Below, piece by piece: positions 1 through 7,382 of a DNA stretch of 13,553 bases. The notes below the pieces were generated by a model. That model made no database searches and was not told where the DNA came from. It saw only the letters and a program-made list of their open reading frames with translations. The first letter of the stretch is position 1; each line of letters opens with the position of its first letter. This DNA is from Candidatus Omnitrophota bacterium (GTDB lineage: Bacteria > Omnitrophota > Gorgyraeia > Tantalellales > Tantalellaceae), in NCBI GenBank assembly GCA_030631915.1, contig DAOVKF010000025.1:1-13553 (forward strand). The letters run 5' to 3'. The position numbers were made by a program, and so were the translations under genes.

Positions 1-1
1 C

Positions 2-805
2 ATGGAATGGATACCCCCTGAACTCCGGGAGGACCGGGGTGAGATAGAAGCGGCGCGGACCGGCAGGCTGCCCGGGTCGCTTATCGAAGCCGGACATATC
101 AGGGGAGACCTGCATATGCATTCAACGGCAACGGACGGGCGTAACACCATAGAAGAGATGGCCCTGGCAGCCAGACACAAGGGCTATGAATATATAGCCA
201 TAGCCGACCATTCAAAATTCGTAAAAGTCGCGCACGGCCTTAATGAGAAACAACTTTTAAAGCAGATCGACATGATAAGGAAGATCGATAGCAGGGTAAA
301 GGGTATCAGGATCCTGGCCGGCGTGGAAGTTGATATCCTGAAGAACGGGAACCTGGACCTGGACGACAGTGTCCTCAAGGAACTGGATGTAGTGATAGCG
401 GCGGTGCATTCCCATTTTTCCCTGGACATGGAGACGCAGACCGCCCGTGTCTTAAGGGGCATGGAAAACAGGTACGTGAATATTCTGGCGCATCCTTCCG
501 GAAGGCTGATCACCAGGCGGAGCCCCATGCATCTGGATTTTGACAGGATCTTCACGCAGGCGCGGGACGTGAACATCTATCTGGAAATAAATACTCACGG
601 TAAAAGGATAGACCTTAATGATGTCCACTGCAGGAGGGCAAAGGCGCTGGGCGCGAAATTCGCCATTAACACGGATTCACACGACACGGCGCAGCTTGAC
701 CAGATGATCTACGGCATTGTCGCCGCCAGGAGAGGATGGCTGGAGAAAAACGATGTGTTGAACACTCGCTCCCTCGCTTCTCTCATCAAAGCGCTCAAAC
801 GTTAG
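2..805 (+). CDS. polX: DNA polymerase X family protein, C-terminal PHP domain (5' partial)
   Basis: This is the C-terminal part of a bacterial family X DNA polymerase, a gap-filling repair polymerase whose PHP domain acts as a metal-dependent 3'-5' exonuclease/phosphoesterase. The reading frame is open to the window edge, and the 267 residues begin in the linker motif WIPPELRED, which in full-length enzymes (about 570-590 aa) lies between the polymerase and PHP domains. The ATG at position 2 is therefore probably an internal Met and the polymerase half lies upstream. PHP metal ligands are all visible: H38 and H40 (DLHMHS), D45, D69-H70 (ADHSK), E109 (GVEVD), H136 and H138 (VHSHF), H164 (AHPSGR), D225 and H227 (NTDSH). 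An intact set predicts an active nuclease. ligA follows 47 nt downstream on the same strand, which suits a shared role in base-excision or gap repair. A stand-alone PHP protein is the alternative, but the conserved linker argues against it. Confidence 0.9.
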   Translation: MEWIPPELREDRGEIEAARTGRLPGSLIEAGHIRGDLHMHSTATDGRNTIEEMALAARHKGYEYIAIADHSKFVKVAHGLNEKQLLKQIDMIRKIDSRVKGIRILAGVEVDILKNGNLDLDDSVLKELDVVIAAVHSHFSLDMETQTARVLRGMENRYVNILAHPSGRLITRRSPMHLDFDRIFTQARDVNIYLEINTHGKRIDLNDVHCRRAKALGAKFAINTDSHDTAQLDQMIYGIVAARRGWLEKNDVLNTRSLASLIKALKR

Positions 806-814
806 ATCATAAAA

Positions 815-849
815 CACGGCTCACGAATTACGACTTACGGTTCACGACT
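815..849 (+). repeat. Five-unit degenerate heptamer array
   Basis: Five consecutive 7-nt units run without interruption: CACGGCT (815-821), CACGAAT (822-828), TACGACT (829-835), TACGGTT (836-842) and CACGACT (843-849). All match YACGRNT. The array fills most of the 47-nt gap between the polX-type gene and ligA and ends three bases before the ligA ATG, so it occupies the place where a Shine-Dalgarno sequence would be. It resembles in form the short tandemly repeated heptamers described in cyanobacteria, but the sequence relation is not established. Function unknown. Confidence 0.75.
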
Positions 850-852
850 TAA

Positions 853-2838
853 ATGAAAAATATCAAAAAACAGATACAAGACCTCAGGAAAAAAATAAAA
901 AGGCACAACCACCTTTATTACACCTTGAACAAACCCGAGATATCGGACTCCGAATATGACAGATCGGCAAAAGAGCTCGAGCGGCTTGAGGAACAATATC
1001 CCGGGTACATGTCACCGGATTCCCCAACGCAGAAAATAGGGGCGCCTGTTCAGGCCGGTTTTGCCAGGGTCAGGCACGCGGCCCCCATGCTGAGCCTGGG
1101 AAGTGTAAGCAGGGAAGAAGAATGCGTGAAGTTCGACCGCACCTGTAAAAAGGAGCTTGGCACGGAAGAGATCGACTATGTCTGCGAACCGAAACTCGAC
1201 GGGCTCAGCGTGGAACTTGTATACGAGAGGGGTATTTTTGTGAGAGGCGTGACGCGCGGGGACGGTTTTGCCGGGGAGGAGGTCACTGAGAACCTCAAAA
1301 CCGTAAAAAATATACCTCAGCGCCTGAAGGGGGATAAGGTCCCCCGGCATTTCTCTGTCAGGGGAGAGGTCCTTATGCATATCACGGATTTCCAGGAATT
1401 GAACAAAAAGCAGACAGAGGCGGGCAAGGATGCCTTTGCCAATCCGCGTAACGCGGCCGCCGGATCATTAAGACAGCATGACCCCCGGATAACCGCTGAA
1501 AGGGAGCTTGACATATATTGTTACAGGATACTTGCTCTTTCCGAAGAAATGCCGTCCACGCAGGAAGAGATGCTACACCTGATCAGCAAGCTCGGGTTAA
1601 AGACAGCGCCCGGTGTCAGGCATTGTTCCGCCATTGAGGAAGCCGTGAGGTATCATCATGAGCTTGAGAAGAAAAGAGACGAGCTTGATTACGAGATAGA
1701 CGGGGTAGTGGTCAAAGTGAACAGCCTTGATCATCAGCGGCGGCTGGGCACAAGGACCGCCAATCCGCGCTGGGCCCTCGCGTTTAAATTCGAGCCGCGC
1801 AAGGAGGTCACGCGCGTGGAGAACATCGTGGTCCAGGTCGGGAGGACCGGGGTGCTCACTCCCGTGGCCCTTTTGCAGCCGGTGGAAGTCGGCGGCGTTA
1901 CGGTATCGCGGGCGACTCTCCACAACATGGATGAGGTCGCCAGGCTGGATGTTAAGATAGGCGATCACGTGAAAGTGCAAAGGGCCGGCGACGTGATCCC
2001 GGACATTACGGAAGTTATTGCCGATAAACGGACCGGCAGGGAAAAGGTTTTTCATATGCCCGGGGACTGCCCGAGCTGCGGCACTCCGGTTAAAAAGGAA
2101 GACGTCTATTACCGGTGTCCGGCCGGACTCGCGTGCCCGGCACAGATCAAAGAGGCCATAGCGCATTATGTAAGCAAGGGGGCGGTCGATATAGACGGGT
2201 TCTCGGACAAGACAGCAGGGCAGTTATATGAAGAAGGGCTCATTAACAGAATTTCCGACATATACGCGTTGAGGAAAGAGGACCTGCTTAAACTCGAAGG
2301 CTGGAAGGAGAAAAAGGCGGTGAACCTTTTACGCGCGATAGAAGATTCAAAGGATGTTACCCTGGACAGGTTTATTTTCGGACTCGGCATAAGAAATGTC
2401 GGAAAGCATATCGCGGCGGTTCTTGCGGATGAGTTCGGGGCCCTGGCGAGGATCATTGCGGTTTCCATGGATGAGCTTGTGGCCATTAAAGAGATCGGGC
2501 CGGGGACAGCTGAGAACGTGGTCTCGTTCTTCGCGAAAGACAAGAATATCCAGGAGATCGAGAAGCTCGTTGAGCAGGGCGTGAGCCTGCGCGAAAAAGG
2601 CAAAAAGGGCAGACTGGCCGGTAAAAAAATAGTATTTACCGGCTCTCTTCAGACAATGTCCCGGTCCGAAGCCGGGAAACTCGTCGAGTCAGAAGGCGGG
2701 GAAGCCTGCTCCGGCGTTTCTGAAACAACGGATCTTGTCGTGGCGGGCGAAAAACCCGGTTCCAAATTTGACACGGCCAGAGAAAAAAGCATAAAGATCA
2801 TCAGCGAAGCAGAGTTCAAAAAACTCCTTGAAGCATAG
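853..2838 (+). CDS. ligA: NAD-dependent DNA ligase LigA
   Basis: LigA seals 5'-phosphate/3'-OH nicks using NAD+ and is needed for Okazaki fragment joining and excision repair. The 661-residue product is close to the usual length (E. coli 671) and has the full domain order. Domain Ia is residues 1-70, with the NMN-binding YY...SDSEYD motif. The nucleotidyltransferase domain carries the adenylated lysine K114 in CEPKLDG, plus RGE (170-172), K288 and K312. An OB fold follows (about 318-400), then a four-cysteine zinc finger (C406, C409, C422, C428), helix-hairpin-helix repeats (about 440-580) and a C-terminal BRCT domain (about 588-661). An in-frame TAA at 850-852 directly precedes the ATG, so no upstream extension exists, and the next Met (residue 53) would remove the NMN-binding part. 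No Shine-Dalgarno sequence precedes the start; the heptamer array sits there instead. It is probably co-transcribed with the upstream PHP/polymerase gene. Confidence 0.97.
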   Translation: MKNIKKQIQDLRKKIKRHNHLYYTLNKPEISDSEYDRSAKELERLEEQYPGYMSPDSPTQKIGAPVQAGFARVRHAAPMLSLGSVSREEECVKFDRTCKKELGTEEIDYVCEPKLDGLSVELVYERGIFVRGVTRGDGFAGEEVTENLKTVKNIPQRLKGDKVPRHFSVRGEVLMHITDFQELNKKQTEAGKDAFANPRNAAAGSLRQHDPRITAERELDIYCYRILALSEEMPSTQEEMLHLISKLGLKTAPGVRHCSAIEEAVRYHHELEKKRDELDYEIDGVVVKVNSLDHQRRLGTRTANPRWALAFKFEPRKEVTRVENIVVQVGRTGVLTPVALLQPVEVGGVTVSRATLHNMDEVARLDVKIGDHVKVQRAGDVIPDITEVIADKRTGREKVFHMPGDCPSCGTPVKKEDVYYRCPAGLACPAQIKEAIAHYVSKGAVDIDGFSDKTAGQLYEEGLINRISDIYALRKEDLLKLEGWKEKKAVNLLRAIEDSKDVTLDRFIFGLGIRNVGKHIAAVLADEFGALARIIAVSMDELVAIKEIGPGTAENVVSFFAKDKNIQEIEKLVEQGVSLREKGKKGRLAGKKIVFTGSLQTMSRSEAGKLVESEGGEACSGVSETTDLVVAGEKPGSKFDTAREKSIKIISEAEFKKLLEA

Positions 2839-2887
2839 GGACCCTACCCCCAGGACACTACAATGCGTTACCACCCCGCTTAATCAT

Positions 2888-2916
2888 TTGACACCCGCAT
2901 TTATTACAGATATAAT
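2888..2916 (+). promoter_or_regulatory. Consensus sigma-70-type promoter upstream of lysS
   Basis: A perfect TTGACA (2888-2893) and a perfect TATAAT (2911-2916) are separated by exactly 17 nt, the optimal arrangement for housekeeping-sigma promoters. Transcription would start near A2923. It lies in an AT-rich gap after ligA and points at lysS, leaving a leader of about 90 nt to the preferred lysS start. A weaker second candidate follows: TTGTTT (2936-2941), 17 nt, TATGTT (2959-2964). No other gap in the window shows a comparable match, so this may drive lysS and perhaps the genes beyond it. Confidence 0.75.
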
Positions 2917-3011
2917 TGTCCCATCAAAGGGGATGTTGTTTATCGGAAATAAATACCGTATGTTATATAATATTATAGATGGGGTCACGGAACGCGGAAA
3001 AAGAAGATAAA

Positions 3012-4451
3012 ATGAGCGGGATGCAAGAGGGAAACGAGCTTATAGCAGAGAGGTATGCGAATCTGCGGGAACTGGAAGCCGCGGGGATATATCCATTTGG
3101 CGAAAGATTTCCCGGTGTTCAGGGTATCGAATCCCTGAAAAAGGATTTTTCCGAAAAGTCGAAGATCCGGACAGCCGGAAGGATAATGGCCAGAAGGATA
3201 ATGGGCAAGAGCATTTTCATGGACCTCAAGGATTTCACGGGTAAGATACAGTTGTACGTGAAGAAAGATATAATCGGGGAAAAACCCTTCGATCTTATAA
3301 AGGGCCTTGATATCGGGGATATCATCGGAGTGGACGGCGAACTTTTCAAGACCAGGACGGGCGAGGAGACCATACAGGTTATTGAATGCAGGGTCCTGGC
3401 GAAATCACTGCGGCCGCTTCCGGAAAAATGGCACGGCCTGAAGGATGTTGAGACCCGTTACCGCCGGAGGTATGTGGACCTTATCGTGAACGATCCGGCG
3501 CGAGAAGTGTTCAAGACGAGAATAAAGATCATACAAAGCATAAGAGAATATTTGAACAGCCACGGGTTTCTTGAAGTGGAAACCCCTATGATGCACCAGG
3601 TCGCCGGGGGGGCTGCCGGTAAGCCGTTCAAGACCCATCATGAGACGCTGGACATGGACCTTTTTCTCAGGATCGCGCCGGAGATATATCTCAAGAAACT
3701 CCTGGTGGGAGGTTTTGAGAAGATATACGAGATAAACAGGTCTTTCCGGAACGAGGGGATGTCCACAAGGCATAACCCGGAATTCACCATGCTTGAGGTC
3801 TATGAGGCGTATTCTGACTGCGGGGGGATGAAGAGACTTACCGAGGAACTTGTGAGACACGCGGCAAGGACCGTGCTCGGGACAGAGAAGTTCGTCTACC
3901 AGGACAGGGAGATCGACCTTTCCCGCTGGAAGACCGTCTCATTCGCGGACCTGATGAAGGAGAATTTTGGCATAAACGTGGACGATCCCGTGGACGCATG
4001 GGTCAGGAATATCAGAAAAAGAGGCATAGAAGTGGAGGGCGATAAAATAAGCAGGACGCAGCTTATAAATATCGTGGGGGAACTGGTGGAGCCGAAATCG
4101 GAGACACATCCGGTCTTTGTGGTGGACATCTTTAAGGAATTGAGCCCTCTTGCCAAAGAAAAAAAAGGCGCACCGGGCGTTACGGACAGGTTCGAGCTGT
4201 TTATCGGCGGTCTGGAGATAGCCAACGCGTACTCAGAGCTCAACGATCCGAGAGAACAGCGCGAAAGGTTCCTCGAGCAGGCAAAAGAAGATCCGGAAGC
4301 GAAGATGGATGAGGATTTCATAACAGCGCTCGAATACGGCATGCCGCCGGCGGGCGGTCTCGGCATAGGCATTGACCGCCTGGCCATGATCCTCACCGAT
4401 TCGGCGAGCATACGGGACGTGATACTGTTCCCCCAGTTGCGGCCGGAGTAG
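3012..4451 (+). CDS. lysS: Lysyl-tRNA synthetase, class II
   Basis: LysRS charges tRNA-Lys in the cytoplasm. Numbering from the ATG at 3012 (479 aa; typical bacterial enzymes are about 490-505), an N-terminal OB-fold anticodon-binding domain spans roughly 50-135 (GRIMARRIMGKSIFMDLKD region). The class II catalytic core follows: motif 1 around VETPMM (189-194), motif 2 FRNEGMSTRHNPEFTMLE (245-262) and motif 3 GLGIGIDRL ending in the usual ILFPQLRPE C-terminus. The signature GGLEIANAYSELNDP is present. An in-frame ATG at 2979 would add 11 residues (MGSRNAEKEDK), but it sits only a few bases after a TATAAT-like stretch (2966-2971) and has no ribosome-binding site. The 3012 ATG follows a purine-rich GAAAAAGAAGAT and gives the more family-like N-terminus. 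The choice is moderately secure. The gene follows the promoter at 2888-2916, and no terminator-like structure separates it from lolC. Confidence 0.95.
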   Translation: MSGMQEGNELIAERYANLRELEAAGIYPFGERFPGVQGIESLKKDFSEKSKIRTAGRIMARRIMGKSIFMDLKDFTGKIQLYVKKDIIGEKPFDLIKGLDIGDIIGVDGELFKTRTGEETIQVIECRVLAKSLRPLPEKWHGLKDVETRYRRRYVDLIVNDPAREVFKTRIKIIQSIREYLNSHGFLEVETPMMHQVAGGAAGKPFKTHHETLDMDLFLRIAPEIYLKKLLVGGFEKIYEINRSFRNEGMSTRHNPEFTMLEVYEAYSDCGGMKRLTEELVRHAARTVLGTEKFVYQDREIDLSRWKTVSFADLMKENFGINVDDPVDAWVRNIRKRGIEVEGDKISRTQLINIVGELVEPKSETHPVFVVDIFKELSPLAKEKKGAPGVTDRFELFIGGLEIANAYSELNDPREQRERFLEQAKEDPEAKMDEDFITALEYGMPPAGGLGIGIDRLAMILTDSASIRDVILFPQLRPE

Positions 4452-4498
4452 GGAGTTCCAAGGTTTGATGAGGGACTAACAGAATTTAGCTGAATAAT

Positions 4499-5713
4499 AT
4501 GATGTGGAACGTATTTTTAAGCATAAGGTATTTTCTGGCGAAAAGGAAAGCGGGGATAATATCTTTTATCAACGTTATCTCTGTTCTGGGAGTGGCTCTT
4601 GGAGTGGCGTCCCTTATTATCGTGTTATCCGTGATGAACGGTTTTGACCGGGAGGTGCAAAGCAAGATAATCGGGACGTACGCCCAGCTCATGATATTAA
4701 AGAACGGGGGCATCGCCTCCCCCGGCGCCTTGTCCGCCAGGGTGCGGTCTTTGCCCGGGGTCAGGGCAGTCGCGGGGTTTGTCACGGGTCAGGCGGTATT
4801 AAGAAATAAAGACAGCGTGACAGGAGTCCTTCTCAAGGGCATAGACACGGAGAAAGAATCCGAGGTCACCGAGGTGCTCTCTTTTATGGACACTGACGCG
4901 TCGGCCCTTGACGGGGATACGATGGTTCTTGGCAGCGAGTTGATGGAGGCCATGGATATCCGGGCAGGCGACACTGTGGAACTGATAGTCCCGTATTCAC
5001 TGCTGGATCTGGAGAAATCGCGTTTCAAGGTCATCGGGAGTTTTACCTCGGGCAGATACGATTATGACGCCAACATAGCCGTGGTGGATATCGCGACGGC
5101 ACAGTCGCTTTACAGGATGAAAGACGCGGTGACCGGCGTGGCGGTCCGGCTGGAGGACGGCCGGAAAATACAGGAGATGAAGTCCAGGCTGCAGTCGATG
5201 ACAGGATATCCTTATATCGTAAAGAGCTGGATGGACCTTGACCGCAATCTTGTGAGCGCGCTTGCCCTGGAAAAAAAACTGATGTTCATCATTCTCGGGA
5301 TAATTGTCGTGGTCGCGTGTTTCAATATAACGAGTTCCCTTATCATGATGGTCATGGAAAAGACAAGAGATATCGGTATACTTAAGGCCATCGGCGCGAA
5401 CTCCTGGGGTGTGCGTTCCGTCTTTTTTCTGGAGGGTTTTTTTATAGGAGCTTTCGGGGTAGCGGTCGGAGGCGCGGGAGGCATCTTTATAGCCAACAGG
5501 GTGGACCGCATAGCGGAGTTCATCAAGAGAATGACCGGATACGAGCTGTTCCCGAACGATGTCTACTATTTCAGCGAGATACCGGTCAGGGTCAGTCCCG
5601 CGGATGTCTGCGTGATAATAACTTTTGCGATATTGCTCGCTCTCGCGGCAGGGCTTTATCCCGCGTGGAAGGCGTCAAGGCTTGACCCGGTGGAAGCCAT
5701 AAGATATGAATAG
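4499..5713 (+). CDS. lolC: Lipoprotein-releasing ABC transporter permease, LolC/LolE family
   Basis: This is the inner-membrane permease of the Lol machinery, which extracts mature outer-membrane lipoproteins from the inner membrane and passes them to LolA. The 404 residues show the FtsX/MacB-like layout: one N-terminal transmembrane helix (about 20-46), a large periplasmic domain (about 47-257), then three C-terminal helices (about 259-285, 305-335, 368-392). Family marks are VLSVMNGFDREVQ (42-54), EKTRDIGILKAIGA (287-300), which forms the coupling-helix region, and the end YPAWKASRLDPVEAIRYE. The first in-frame ATG after a TAG at 4487-4489 is 4499; a second ATG follows immediately at 4502, and no clear Shine-Dalgarno is seen. 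lolD begins 6 nt after the stop. Only one permease gene is present, so LolC, LolE and homodimeric LolF-type roles cannot be told apart; the symbol is a family label. Confidence 0.9.
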   Translation: MMWNVFLSIRYFLAKRKAGIISFINVISVLGVALGVASLIIVLSVMNGFDREVQSKIIGTYAQLMILKNGGIASPGALSARVRSLPGVRAVAGFVTGQAVLRNKDSVTGVLLKGIDTEKESEVTEVLSFMDTDASALDGDTMVLGSELMEAMDIRAGDTVELIVPYSLLDLEKSRFKVIGSFTSGRYDYDANIAVVDIATAQSLYRMKDAVTGVAVRLEDGRKIQEMKSRLQSMTGYPYIVKSWMDLDRNLVSALALEKKLMFIILGIIVVVACFNITSSLIMMVMEKTRDIGILKAIGANSWGVRSVFFLEGFFIGAFGVAVGGAGGIFIANRVDRIAEFIKRMTGYELFPNDVYYFSEIPVRVSPADVCVIITFAILLALAAGLYPAWKASRLDPVEAIRYE

Positions 5714-5719
5714 GCGGAA

Positions 5720-6478
5720 ATGATCGCAGCCAGTAACCTCAACAGAATTTTCAGACAAGGGACGCAGGCGGTTCACGCGGTTAACGGTGTTGACCTCGAG
5801 GTGCGGAAGGGTGAACGTGTTTATATACACGGCCCTTCCGGAGCCGGAAAGTCGACGCTGCTGCACATGCTGGGCGCTTTGATGCGGCCGTCCGGGGGAA
5901 CTGCCAGTTTCAGGGGCAAAGAGATCTATGCCATGACCGACAGGCAGAGAAGCGCTTTAAGGAACCGGAGTTTCGGTTTTATCTTTCAGTTCTATCATCT
6001 TCTGCCCGAGTTGAGTGTCCTGGAAAACGTCATGCTGCCGGCAAGGATAATGGGCGGAGCGTCAGCGCGCGAAATACGGGCGAAAGCGGTTGATATCCTC
6101 GAGCGGGTAAAGATGGACCGGAGATTGACCCATCGGCCGTCGCAGCTTTCCGGCGGAGAAACACAGAGGGCGGCGATAGCAAGGGCGCTTGTGAATTCTC
6201 CGGATATACTGTTCTGCGATGAGCCCGCGGGTAATCTGGATTCAGAGATGAGCAGGGAGATTTACGGCCTTATACTTGAGAACAGCGAAAAAAACGCGAT
6301 GAGCGTTATTGTCATTTCGCACCAGACCGTCGCGGAAGGATTTTTTCACAGCGAATATGTGATGAAGGACGGCGTATTGAGGAAAGGGCCGGGCTGCAAG
6401 TCAGAATATCAGGGGATCAGGGTATCAGTGGGAGGGATATCAGGGGATCAGGGCAAGAGGAGAGAGAATGGGACTTAA
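5720..6478 (+). CDS. lolD: Lipoprotein-releasing ABC transporter ATPase LolD
   Basis: This cytoplasmic ATPase powers the adjacent LolC/E permease. ABC motifs in order are Walker A GPSGAGKST (38-46), Q-loop Q90 in FIFQFYHLLPEL, which is typical of the LolD/MacB group, signature LSGGETQR (143-150), Walker B ILFCDEPA (163-170) with D-loop NLD, and H-loop H201. The gene begins 6 nt after lolC, with AGGCGG spanning the lolC stop as a plausible ribosome-binding site. Family members usually end around residue 225-235 just after the MKDGVL-type strand. Here about 25 extra residues (SEYQGIRVSVGGISGDQG and on) are encoded by an octamer DNA repeat, and the stop lies 11 nt inside the next gene, ilvE. The tail is probably a non-conserved read-through of the repeat rather than a functional domain. 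LolD is preferred over MacB or FtsE because the partner permease is LolC/E-like. Confidence 0.92.
   Translation: MIAASNLNRIFRQGTQAVHAVNGVDLEVRKGERVYIHGPSGAGKSTLLHMLGALMRPSGGTASFRGKEIYAMTDRQRSALRNRSFGFIFQFYHLLPELSVLENVMLPARIMGGASAREIRAKAVDILERVKMDRRLTHRPSQLSGGETQRAAIARALVNSPDILFCDEPAGNLDSEMSREIYGLILENSEKNAMSVIVISHQTVAEGFFHSEYVMKDGVLRKGPGCKSEYQGIRVSVGGISGDQGKRRENGT
6408..6454 (+). repeat. Degenerate octamer array inside the lolD 3' end
   Basis: Units of about 8 nt based on ATCAGGGN are seen: ATCAGGGG (6408-6415), ATCAGGGT (6416-6423), ATCAGTGG (6424-6431), a 7-nt spacer, ATCAGGGG (6439-6446) and ATCAGGGC (6447-6454). A 17-nt block (ATATCAGGGGATCAGGG) occurs exactly twice, at 6406-6422 and 6437-6453. 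The array encodes the last part of LolD in an open frame and ends just before the ilvE ribosome-binding site. It differs in sequence and period from the heptamer array at 815-849 but has the same style and a similar gene-boundary position. Confidence 0.75.
6457..6462 (+). promoter_or_regulatory. Ribosome-binding site of ilvE
   Basis: GAGGAG ends 5 nt before the ATG at 6468, an ideal Shine-Dalgarno arrangement. It lies inside the lolD coding frame, directly after the octamer array, and fixes the ilvE start upstream of the lolD stop. Translation of ilvE is thus likely coupled to that of lolD. Confidence 0.7.
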
Positions 6479-7340
6479 GGTTTTTCTGAACGGGGAGTTT
6501 GTCGAAAGTGAAGAAGCGAAGATATCTGTTTTTGACCACGGGGTGCTCTACGGCGACGGGGTGTTCGAGGGCATAAGGGCATACAACAGAAGCGTGTTTC
6601 GCCCGGAGGAACATCTGGACCGCCTGTATGACGGAGCCGGCGCTATAAGGCTTGAGATCGGCATGTCAAAAAATGAACTTCAGGAAAAGATCTGTGAAAC
6701 CCTCAGGTTGAATGATCTTGACAACGCCTATATACGGGTCGTGGTCACCAGAGGAGAGGGCGATCTGGGCCTGGATCCGCGCAAGTGCAAAAAAAGCACG
6801 GTGTTCATAATCACCGACAGGATCGCCCTGTATCCCCGGGAGTATTACATAAATGGCCTGTCCATTGTGACGGCAAAGACGCGGAGGAACCCTCCCGAGG
6901 CCTTAAACCCCAGGATAAAATCCCTGAATTACATGAACAATATTCTCGGGAAGATCGACGCGATCGACGGAGGCACGGAAGAGGCATTGATGCTGACCAT
7001 GGATGGGTATGTCGCGGAATGCACGGGGGACAACATTTTTATAGTTACAGCCGGCAGGGTCATGACCCCGCCGAATGATGTCGGGGCGCTCTGCGGTATT
7101 ACTCAAGGAGCGGTCATTGAGCTTGCGCGGCAAAACGGTTTCGAGTTCGCGTACGAGATGATGAAGCCGGAACAGCTTTATGAAGCGGATGAGTGTTTTC
7201 TTACCGGCACGGCCGCTGAGATAGTCCCCGTGGTCAGAATAGACGGTAAAGCGGTCGGCGCGGGTAAACCCGGCGAAGTCACGAAAAAACTCATGGGATT
7301 TTTCAGAGAACTTGTGGAGACCGACGGAGTGAGGTATTGA
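6468..7340 (+). CDS. ilvE: Branched-chain amino acid aminotransferase (PLP fold type IV)
   Basis: This enzyme transfers amino groups between glutamate and the 2-keto acids of leucine, isoleucine and valine, the last step of their synthesis. The 290-residue length matches the short bacterial/archaeal IlvE form. Key marks are the substrate-loop motif YGDGVFEGIRAY (28-39), the PLP Schiff-base lysine K151 in NPRIKSLNYMNN, and the cofactor-binding segment AECTGDNIF with E184, followed by CGITQGAVIELA and LTGTAAEIVPV. The GVFEGIRAY motif favours a branched-chain enzyme over D-amino-acid aminotransferase or aminodeoxychorismate lyase, but these relatives cannot be fully excluded by eye. The start overlaps lolD by 11 nt behind a strong ribosome-binding site. 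mcsA follows after 42 nt. No other amino-acid biosynthesis gene is nearby, so its place between Lol and McsA genes has no evident metabolic logic. Confidence 0.9.
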   Translation: MGLKVFLNGEFVESEEAKISVFDHGVLYGDGVFEGIRAYNRSVFRPEEHLDRLYDGAGAIRLEIGMSKNELQEKICETLRLNDLDNAYIRVVVTRGEGDLGLDPRKCKKSTVFIITDRIALYPREYYINGLSIVTAKTRRNPPEALNPRIKSLNYMNNILGKIDAIDGGTEEALMLTMDGYVAECTGDNIFIVTAGRVMTPPNDVGALCGITQGAVIELARQNGFEFAYEMMKPEQLYEADECFLTGTAAEIVPVVRIDGKAVGAGKPGEVTKKLMGFFRELVETDGVRY

Positions 7341-7382
7341 GGAGCATGCTCACTCGGACGAGCGACGAACAGGGGGGCGGCG

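Noticed and set aside
1597..2166. 189-codon open frame on the minus strand inside ligA
   Set aside because: It lies fully opposite a clear ligA frame and shows no recognisable domain; long antisense frames are expected in GC-rich coding DNA.
2836..2846. TAGGGACCCTA palindrome covering the ligA stop as a terminator
   Set aside because: Arms are 5 nt with a single central base, so no RNA hairpin can form, and no T tract follows.
7342..7363. GAGCATGCTC palindrome and nearby CTCG-GA-CGAG as a heat-shock operator before mcsA
   Set aside because: It does not match the CIRCE inverted repeat or the CtsR heptad repeat; short palindromes of this size are common by chance.
7341..7382. A small ctsR-like gene or leader between ilvE and mcsA
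   Set aside because: Only 42 nt, with no open frame of useful length.
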